Source: Viola odorata
Lineage: Eukaryota > Streptophyta > Magnoliopsida > Malpighiales > Violaceae
NCBI GenBank assembly: GCA_963691705.1
Contig: OY829537.1
Location: 70,453,352-70,517,351 of the forward strand
Length of the DNA stretch: 64,000 nt
Direction: 5' to 3'
Position 1 is the stretch's first letter; every line of letters starts with the position of its first letter. Below, in pieces: positions 55,772 to 64,000 of this stretch. The notes below the pieces were generated by a model, which saw only the letters and a list, made by a program, of their open reading frames with translations, had not been told where the DNA came from and made no database searches. The position numbers were made by a program, and so were the translations under genes.

Positions 55772-58700
55772 GCCCTGTTCCTTCGCAAAAGGGTCGAAAA
55801 TTTTACAAAAAAAAAAGCTCTACTCCCTCTCCATTCTCCTAGCCAATTCACACACGGCTCACCTCCCTTCTCCTACCCAATTCATCCACCCGAACCAAGG
55901 CAAAGGAAAGCAATCAAGGTGAGTTTATCAAGCTTTATCTCTCTAGCTTCTCTCCCTTAATTTTCATTTTTAGCTTTAAACATTTAATCAATGGCTCAAA
56001 TCTGTTTTGTATACTTCATTTTCAAGTTGTAAACGTGTTACTTGCTTCAATTCAAATGCCTGCTGTTTCCTTTAATTAATTATGAATTTTTGGGCTTTAA
56101 TGCGTATATTTGTTCAAACATGAAATTGCTCCTCGTCCATGGGTGAAGTGGTTTAATTCTGGTCGGGTTTTGGTCGTCGCTTGACCCCGGTCGCATTGTG
56201 ACCATTTTGGAGGTGTTCGGGTGGCCGGAGCTCCTCCCTTGTCGCCGGCAGTAACGCCGGCGCAAGGAAGAAGATGAACAGCAGCTGCTGTTCTTCATGA
56301 GGAAGGTGAAGGGCTAAGCCCGTCCCTCCTTTCTTTTAGCATGCTGATGGGCTTTGGCTTAAGCCAAGCCCATCCTTTCCTTTCCCTTCAATTTAAGTTA
56401 TGGGCTAGGATTTATTCCTAGCCCATTTTAACTAAATTTCAGCACATGGGGCCCAGCCCATTAATTCTTCGTCAAGCATTCGAGTCATTTTTTTTATTTC
56501 ATGCTCGTACGTAATGTTTAATTTAATTCGTATACCATATTTAATTAATCATTATTTACAATACTTGTTTATTATTTCGCTTTGCTTAAATATTTATATA
56601 CCATGATTAAATATGTATGCACGAAATTAAATAGTCGTATACCATGCTTTAAATGTTTATACATGATTTAAATGCTCACATGCGTCATTTCCGTGTTCAT
56701 ATTTTTCGTCTGCTCATTCTTGCGACAATTTGTTATTTAATTGTTTTTATACGTGAATTGTTCATTTCTTATCGAGATATTCTTTTTACGTTATCTAACT
56801 TCAGTCATTTATATTCAACAATTTAAATTCAATTATTTATTATACCGCCTACATGGTCGGTCGCATTTAATTTTCTGCAATATCAACTGCTTTAATTTTT
56901 CGCAAAACTGCTGGAAATCCTTCCGCAAATTATGAACTGTTTAATTTTCCGCACTTTAAATTTAAGCAATTTACTTTCGGCAATTTAAATTCAATACCGC
57001 CTACATGGTCGGTCGCACTTATCAACTGTTTAATTTTCCGCACTTTAAATTCTAGCAATTTACTTTCAGCAATTTAAATTCAATACCGCCTACATGGTCG
57101 GTTGCATTTTAATTTTCGTAAACATTCAACTGCTTTAATTTTTCGCACACTGCTGGAAATCCTTCCGCAAATTATCAACTGTTTACTTTTCCGCACTTTA
57201 AATTTCAGCAATTTACTTTCAGCAATTTAAATTCAATACCGCCTACATGGTCGGTCGCGATATCAACTGTTTATTTTCTGCAATATCAACTGCTTTAATT
57301 TTTCGCAAAACTGCTGGAAATCCTTCCGCAAATTATCAACTGTTTACTTTTCCGCACTTTAAATTTCAGCAATTTACTTTCAGCAATTTAAATTCAATAC
57401 CGCCTACATGGTCGGTCGCAATATCAACTGTTTATTTTCTGCAAATATCCAACTGTTTATTCCCTGCATTATCAACCTGTTTTATTTTCTGCAAATCATT
57501 AAACTTTTTTTCTTCCCTGTAAATCGCCAATAGCATTTAATTTTTCTGCACTTATCAAAACAGCATTTCATTTTCGTATGCGTAAAATCCATCATTTTTC
57601 GCATGCAATCAACCCAGCATTTAAATTCTCGTATGCGTAAAATCCATCATTTTTCGCATGCAATCAACCCAGCATTTAAATTCTCGTATGCGTAAAATCA
57701 ATCATTTTTCGCATGCAATCAACCTAGCATTTAAATTCTCGTATGCGTAAAATCAATCATTTTTCGCATGCAATCAACACAGCCTTTAAATTCTCGTGTG
57801 CTTAAAATCAATCATTTTTCGCACGCAATCAGCTCAGTATCTCATTTTCGTATGCGTAAAATTCATCATTTCTCGCATGCAATCAATTGTCGCCATTTAT
57901 TTTCATGCACTCATCAAGCTCAGCATTTAATTCTCGTATGCGTACAATCCATCATTTTACGTGTACAATCAATTGTCATTTAAAATTTTCATTGCTCAGT
58001 TATTTCTCAAGCTATCACTAACACTCTCGTTTTGTAGGTTAATTTCAAGCTTCGCTCGAAAGTACGCCTCACAAGTCCTTTTTATTTATTCGATGCCTTT
58101 CGCAAATATCAACTGCATGCATGATATATAGAACTGCTAGAATTAAAATCAACCCACATGAACAACGTGTTTAAAGAGTTGCTTAAAATGCCATGTTCAT
58201 ATGATTTTAAATTCTCGCTTGTATTGACTGCATGTACATGGGGACTTTCGATCCCACTTCAGTTTTTCACTTTAAAATCAATCATTTAAATTGGTACTCT
58301 GTTAGCCATCCATGTTAGGATCACGTAGTAATTAAGTTAATCATGTATGGCCCGATGATGAAATAAGAGGGCGCTCATTCAGTCTTACGGAAAATTCAGT
58401 CCCATCACGATCATAAAAAAGACTAAAGTGACGATTCCTCTGAGGGCCCCCTTTTTCAAAACGCATTTCTCAAACACCTTTTTAAACACCTCTCTCATCA
58501 ACCGGTAACCGTTTTCGGATGTGTCTCGGGTGCCTAACACCTTCCCGAGACCATAATACGACCCCGAACCTTTGTCTGGGGTCCAGACCCTTTTTTTTGT
58601 GCCTTTAGTTTTTTACTTATTATATTTCCTATGCCATGACGATTAGGGTTCCCTAAGCCTAGCAACCAAATTAGGGTGGCGACTTCATTGCATGCTGCTA

Positions 58701-58785
58701 GGCGTCCCTTTTTACGCCGAGCATTGTAAGGTCTCAAATTTCGTTGCACACTCGCGAATTTTTTTTAAATTTCCGAGGCGCGACA

Positions 58786-60027
58786 CCTGCTGTGGACCCC
58801 AGCAAGAGCCAGGCCCGCCTAGAGGCTTTGTATCTCCCTCCTATTCCTCCGAGCACAATTCTCGGACCTGTGGGAACTCAACTCCTCACTTTCAACCCAG
58901 CACAACCTCAGTTCTCGTTAGAACCTACGCTACCCTTCGGTTCTAACCCCATCAGGGCCGAGGAACCAAAAAGTGACAGACTGAATCTTCTCGAGGAAAG
59001 ACTCAGAGCAATCGAAGGGGCCGATCCATTTGATCCCACTGGTCCCGCCGATATATGTATGGTCCCCGGGATCGTTATACCTCCGAAGTACAAGATCCCT
59101 GACTTCGAAAAGTATACTGGGGAAGAGTGCCCAAAGACCCACCTCAGAGCATACTGCAATAAGATGGCCGAGATGATCCACAACGAGCCGTTGTTGATAC
59201 ATCTATTCCGAGAAAGCTTGACCAAGCACGCCCTAACTTGGTATATGGGTCTAGACAGAGCCAGGATCAGGACATGGAGAGACCTGTCCGATGCCTTCTA
59301 CAGGCAATACAAATTCAACTTGGAAGTTGCACCAGACCGTTCTGATCTACAGGATCTAGAGAAGAGGACCGACGAATCGGTGAAGACTTACGCTCAGAGG
59401 TGGAGAGGGCTAGCATCTAGAATTTCGCCTCCGCTAAATGACAAAGAACTCTCGTCAATTTTTATAAACACTTTCAAGGCTCCCTACTACACCTATCTTA
59501 TATCCAATCCATCAAATAACTTTTCCGACATAGTCATGGTGGCTGAGAGAGTTGAACAAGAAATTAAGTCCGGGAGGATCACCGCTTCCACACCAGAAGA
59601 AACACTTAAAGGAGCACCTATCATGAAGGAAGATGTCATCTTTGTCTCCCCGGGACCTAGTAACTGGCAACCTTCCCCATCGCCTCCACCACATATCCCA
59701 CAAAAGAACCAACACACCCATTGGAATAGGAAACCGCTACCACCTCTTCCCATTCCTTTAAAGGAAATTTACGAGCATCTCTTGGAAGCCGGGCAAATTG
59801 CGCCAATCCCGATTCAGCCTATACAACCTCCTTATCCGAAGTGGTACAACCCTAGTGCTAGATGCACGTACCACGCCGGAGCTCAAGGCCATGCCATAGA
59901 AGACTGCTCTACCCTTAGAGGAAAGGTTAATCACTTGATCAAGAACAAATGCATCTCTTTCGAAGGTTCTAGCATGACCATCAACCCTATTCCAAATCAT
60001 GCTTTGGGTAGCGGAAGGATGATATAG
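58786..60027 (+). pseudogene. F gag, 3' part (split by F2)
   Basis: Starts with the second CCTGC copy and continues the gag of F from 58791 (VDPSKSQARLEALYLPP). It contains the Retrotrans_gag core (FRESLTKHALTWYMGL, AQRWRGLASRISPPLNDKEL) and the CHHC motif CTYHAGAQGHAIEDC, and ends at 60027. The open frame extends back into the LTR by chance. No further stop is seen, so F gag was probably intact before the insertion. No pol frame follows. Confidence 0.9.
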
Positions 60028-60976
60028 GGCTCGACCATTTGCGTGAAGAAGTCTGGGGGGCGGCTATGCGGAATTAGACCGCCGCCACGCTTCCTGATGT
60101 CTCTTTGTAATATGCATGCATGTTTTGTTGTCTTTTATAGGAACTTGTATTCCCCTTCGGTTTAAAAATAAATAAATGTATTTAACCCCCTCTTCAAGCG
60201 TCTTGTACTATTCGCGTTTCAGGATGAACGTTGATTCAGTGGGTTTTGATAAACCCTATGTCTTTACCGATGAAGAAAGTATCCACAATTAAGAATAAGG
60301 TCGGGATTCCTCGCAAATCGGTCCATTTAAGAGAAAGGGCGGAAAAGGAGATAATCCCTCATCAGGAGAAGTCTTGGGGGCAAGCAATGAAGTTCAAAGG
60401 GATGTTGATCCAAGAGCACAAAACTCAACGCACACCATAGTCGAGCCTGCGACTTTAAACCAGGACGCTTCGTGGGAGGCAACCCACGCGTTCTTTTCAA
60501 TTATTCTATCTTTCGTTAATTGTAAAATTCAACATCTCGGGATACCTTTTCCCTATGAATTTACTATTTAACTGTCTCTTCGTTTCAGTGCAATGAGGCT
60601 TGTAAACTTGGGGGCAAGAGAATGAAGTGACGACCAAAAGAAGGCGTTGAAAAATGTCAGAGCTCATTTTTCAGGGAAGTTGTCCTTTTACATTTTTGCA
60701 ATTTCCGTAATTTATGTTTTCGCGAGTTACACTTCCACTATTTTTAAACTCCGACAATTTATGTTGTTACAAGAGTGTGTGCGTTATGTTGGCTAAAATT
60801 CTTAGTTTCCGCAAAATTTTCTCTTTATACATGTGCAACTTGGGCTAAAAAAAAAGGGTGGGGAGAAAACAAAAATCCCACGTTTTGAACGTTTTTTAAT
60901 CAAGCATATTCATCACTTTATCACAACACGGATGACTTGTGCGTTCATTAGCAATTATATGAAACATACATGATCT
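60028..60976 (+). other. Non-coding region after F gag, no pol
   Basis: Parallels 50672-51490 of F2, including a GCTCATTTTTCAGGGAAGTTGTCC segment. The hairpin 18-mer lies at 60471-60488. No protease or reverse-transcriptase motif. Confidence 0.7.
60471..60488 (+). other. Perfect 6-bp hairpin after F gag
   Basis: CGTGGGAGGCAACCCACG, identical to the F2 copy although the flanks differ. Confidence 0.75.
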
Positions 60977-61150
60977 TGTCTGTTAGCTCTTATATCCATG
61001 GCATGTTTAGACGTAAGCAATCACAAAACATATCCCTGTGAGTATTTTGGGCCTTCACGCCTTGTTTCTTTCATGAGTGTAAGGGCCTGACTAGATGCTA
61101 GTTAAGTTCGCATAATATCCAGGGTACATGCGCAATTAGACATGGGATAG
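60977..61150 (+). other. Conserved 3' non-coding block 1, F copy
   Basis: CTGTTAGCTCTTATATCC to CAATTAGACATGGGATAG. Aligns with F2, E1 and E2. Confidence 0.82.
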
Positions 61151-61499
61151 CTATAAAATGACATGGGACTTTTACGATTTTCTCCACTTTTTTCGTTTCT
61201 TCCCTCTTTCCACCATGTATGTCATCACTCCCTAAACCTTCAATATCACTCATACCCCGGGAGCCAAAGAGCAGTTTCAGCTAATATTGCCAGCCAGAAG
61301 TACGAGAACGTCAGGTTCAAGAACACGATGAAAGAGACGGAAAAGGTCAACAGGAGATCGCTAAGGACTATCACCGAAGAAGCAGCAACGAAGAAGGCCG
61401 AGGCCTCAAGACAAAAGGGGAAGAGATCAAGACGAAGGTTGTGCTTGCTCTGCTCTGTTGCACTTCCAATCAAATCAAAAGGGGGGGGAATATATAATT

Positions 61500-61620
61500 A
61501 AAAAAAAGAGAGAGAAAAACAAAAGGAAAAAAAGGGGAAAAAAAGAAAGAGAAAAAAGAGAGGAAAAAAGAAGAAAAGAAAAGAGGGAGGGGAAAAGGGA
61601 AAAGAAAAGAAAAGAGAGAA
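61500..61620. repeat. Purine-only low-complexity tract in F
   Basis: A and G runs with few other bases, as at 52010-52110. Confidence 0.9.
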
Positions 61621-61689
61621 ATGCTCAGAGACATTCGAAGAACGCAAACAGTCGAAGAGCCAAATCAAGCACAGCCCGGGGACAACTCA

Positions 61690-62080
61690 ATTCGAGAAAT
61701 CTCGAAGAAAAATTTCCCCAGTGAACTCGAGTAAAAAGGCCCAAGGCCAACTCGAGAAATCTCAAAGCAACCTTCCCAGTGAACCCGAGCAAAAAAGGAC
61801 CCAAGGCCAACTCGAGAAATCTCGAAGCAAGCATCCCAAGTGAGGACTCGAGAAGAAAAGTGCCCAAGGCCAACTCAAGTAGCAAGTCGCAAAAGGAATA
61901 GCGACGACACTCCCTAGTAAAGACTCGAGAAAAAGGGCCCAAGGCTAACTCAAGTAGTAGATCTCGAAGCAAGCATCCCTAGTGAGAACTCAAGAAGAAA
62001 AGGGCCCAAGGCCAACTCAAGGAATCTCGAAGAAAACATTCTCTAGCAAAGAATCGAGGAAAAGGGCCCCTGACCAACCG
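61690..62080 (+). repeat. GGCCAACTCGAG-type tandem repeats in F
   Basis: Five to six imperfect units with GCCCAAGGCCAACTCGAGAA and AGCATCCC. More copies than in F2, so copy number changed after the two elements split. Confidence 0.82.
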
Positions 62081-62409
62081 AAAAGCACCCCTAGCAAGGA
62101 TCCCAGAGCTCACGCACTCTGTCCAGAAAGCATCCCCAGCAAAAAGCGAAAGAACTCGCACACCTCGCTCTCATCAGGGCCAATCAGCAAAGCATCACTC
62201 ATCAAAATCCTTCCAACTCCTCAGCAAAGCAATCGTTTCCCAAAACAAGCTCATTTCCGGACATTTCATGTCCTTTCATTCTTTTCTGTAAAAGTCCTAT
62301 CGATTATTAGAACGCCCATGCATGTGCATCTTCATTTGAAGTCTATTCACTCGGATTGACATTGCGAATTGAAAATTATGTATCATGTTAGTTGCATCTT
62401 TATGAGCGT

Positions 62410-62551
62410 AAAACACTTAACCTTGTTTCAGAGCGTGAGTGCAAACACTATTATCAGGTGAGGATTGCTTACGGCTGCAAATTGTGGGAAAGTCTTGTCC
62501 TTGAGGTCGTTATTTCTTGAACAAGACGTAGACGTTATCTAGACTTAAATC
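62410..62551 (+). other. Conserved 3' non-coding block 2, F copy
   Basis: GTGAGTGCAAACACT, GGTGAGGATTGCTT and GGTCGTTAT, as in F2. Confidence 0.85.
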
Positions 62552-63014
62552 AATCATGTTCCTATAACGAAAAATGAACGAACATTTTTATCCAAAAGGA
62601 GAAAAAAGGTTTGAATTTATGTTCTTAAATGAAGAAATCATTTTCATTCCAAACAAAAAACTTAGGGGCAAGCCATGGGTTAAATGCAAGAATATTTAGG
62701 TCAATTGCTCTCTCCTTTTTCCATCTGTCGCTGCTTTGTATTTGCTTCATTTCAATTTGCAGGATACAGATATGCTCCAGTAAAATCTCAACCATGGGTC
62801 TTCGATGACAACATCGATGTAAATCCCTCACCATCTTGGATTTTCATCAAAATCCAATCAAATGGAGTACATTACCACTCCCAAATCAACCTCGCGCGGT
62901 GGATCACGCTCCCTCACATTCGAATCAACTTCGCGTGACGAATCACGCTCCCTCACGGTCGACCACTCTCCATTTCAATTCATACGGTAAGTTCAAGGTA
63001 AGACTCGCTTTCCC

Positions 63015-64000
63015 TCTACATCGTGTCATCAAAAGTTGTGTTCAGGTCACGTCCCCACATCTTGTCTGTCTAGCGTTGTGTTCAAGTCACGTCCCCACAT
63101 CTTGTCTGTCTAGCGTAGTGTTCAGGTCACGTCCCCACATCGTGTCTTAAAAAGTTGTGTTCAGGTCACGTCCCCACATCTTGTCTGTCTAGCGTTGTGT
63201 TCAGCTCACGTCCCCACATCGTGTCTTAAAAAGTTGTGTTCAGGTCACGTCCCCACATCTTGTCTGTCTAGCGTTGTGTTCAGGTCACGTCCCCACATCG
63301 TATCTTAAAAAGTTGTGTTCAGGTCACGTCCCCATATCTTGTCTGTCTAGCGTTGTGTTCAGGTCATGTCCCCACATCTTGTCTGTCTAGCGTTGTGTTC
63401 AGGTCACGTCCCCACATCGTGTCTTAAAAAGTTATGTTCAGGTCACGTCCCCACATCTTGTCTATCTAGCGTTGTGTTCAGGTCACGTCCCCACATCGTG
63501 TCTTAAAAAGTTGTGTTCAGGTCACGTCCCCACATCTTGTCTGTCTAGCGTTGTGTTCAGGTCACGTCCCCACATCGTGTCGTAAAAAGTTGTGTTCAGG
63601 TCACGTCCCCACATCGTGTCTTAAAAAGTTGTGTTCAGGTGACGTCCCCACATCTTGTCTGTCTAGCGTTGTGTTCAGGTCACGTCCCCACATCGTGTCA
63701 TTTAAAAAGTTATGTTCAGGTCATGTCCCCACATCTTGTCTGTCTAGCGTTGTGTTCAGGTCACGTCCTCACATCGTGTCGTAAAAGGTTGTGTTCAGGT
63801 CACGTCCCTACATCGTGTTGTTAATGTCATGTCTGGTCACGTCCGCTCGTGTCGTCTGATAATGTTGTGTCTGGTCACGTCCGCACATGTTGTCTGTTAA
63901 GCGTCGTAAAGGGTCACGTCCCCACATCGTGTTGTTAATGTCATGTCTGGTAACGTCCGCACATGTCATCTGTTAATATTGTGTCAGGTCATGTCCCTAC
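63015..64000 (+). repeat. ~40-bp tandem array in F, running off the window
   Basis: Units share GTTGTGTTCAGGTCACGTCC and alternate between a 40-bp form ending TTGTCTGTCTAGC and a 39-bp form ending CGTGTCTTAAAAA, giving a 79-bp dimer in places. The last 200 bp are more variable. It holds the place that the 53-bp array has in F2. Polypurine tract and 3' LTR of F should follow beyond 64000. Open frames are repeat artefacts. Confidence 0.93.

Larger units (their letters stand above)
43615..58785 (+). mobile_element. F2, complete Tat/Ogre-like non-autonomous element
   Basis: 15,171 bp with LTRs of 3956 bp (43615-47570) and 3954 bp (54832-58785) that look nearly identical. In order: primer site, two small leader ORFs, an intact 531-codon gag, about 4.1 kb without pol, a 53-bp tandem array, a stem-loop with polypurine tract, and the 3' LTR. 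The CHHC zinc motif of gag (YHAGAQGH) is typical of the Tat/Ogre group. Without protease, reverse transcriptase or integrase it would need enzymes from an autonomous partner. LTR likeness and intact gag suggest recent movement. Confidence 0.94.
54832..58785 (+). repeat. F2 3' LTR
   Basis: 3954 bp, TGTTGATACCC to GGCGCGACA. Only scattered differences from the 5' LTR are seen by eye, plus small indels in the repeat part. Palindrome 55520-55561, TATA box 55758-55771, donor-like site at 55919 and acceptor-like site at 58037 are all kept. Confidence 0.94.

Noticed and set aside
58744..58785. Gag frame of F starting inside the F2 LTR
   Set aside because: The first codons come from the LTR and are in frame by chance; true gag sequence starts after the CCTGC duplication.
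63551..63824. Open frames across the right tandem array
   Set aside because: Same artefact in the ~40-bp repeats.
1..64000. tRNA or rRNA genes
   Set aside because: The only tRNA-like matches are the short primer-binding sites of the retrotransposons; no cloverleaf-length match or rRNA signature was noticed.

Overview
This is nuclear DNA from a flowering plant, probably a eudicot with a large repeat-rich genome. The evidence is plant-type Ty3/gypsy elements of the Athila and Tat/Ogre-like groups, a plant Ty1/copia element, an L1-type LINE, a hAT-type miniature element and one intron-containing OPA3-like host gene fragment. The species cannot be named from the sequence. About 90% of the window is transposable-element DNA in two nested stacks.

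Left part. 1-3257 is the 3' end of a Tat/Ogre-like LTR element (called A): tandem repeats, a stem-loop, a polypurine tract and a 2.1-kb 3' LTR. 3470-6422 holds decayed LINE sequence on the minus strand (ORF1 with an RRM, an endonuclease fragment, and a separate zinc-finger tail of another LINE copy). 7071-7729 carries three exon-like blocks of an OPA3-like mitochondrial protein gene, with a phase break that suggests a pseudogene.

Stack 1, 8206-33885. E2 is an Athila-like element on the minus strand with two 1585-bp LTRs, a GGTGT target duplication, gag, pol and a third ORF. E1 (9185-21746), a related Athila-like element, is inserted in the left LTR of E2 with the target duplication ATCAT. Both carry stop codons and frameshifts. 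E1 has also lost opposite ends of its two LTRs and its polypurine tract.

Stack 2, 35876 to beyond 64000. A copia element (LTR, then gag-protease-integrase up to 37771) is interrupted by F, a Tat/Ogre-like element with a 3.2-kb LTR. F received a hAT-type miniature element (42062-42883, 8-bp target duplication) and, inside its gag, a complete sister element F2 (43615-58785, two LTRs of about 3955 bp, target duplication CCTGC). F and F2 encode gag and small leader ORFs but show no pol in the window, so they look non-autonomous. Their 3' halves hold long tandem arrays (53-bp units in F2, about 40-bp units in F and A).

Most interesting signals: (i) a short palindromic word spread through E1 as TCGAGGNCTCGA and through E2 as TCTAGGNCTAGA, switched at the nucleotide level even inside conserved codons; (ii) two non-coding blocks in the 3' region shared, in the same order, by the Athila-like and the Tat/Ogre-like elements; (iii) stem-loops at the polypurine tract and paired W-box palindromes in the LTRs, kept between diverged families.
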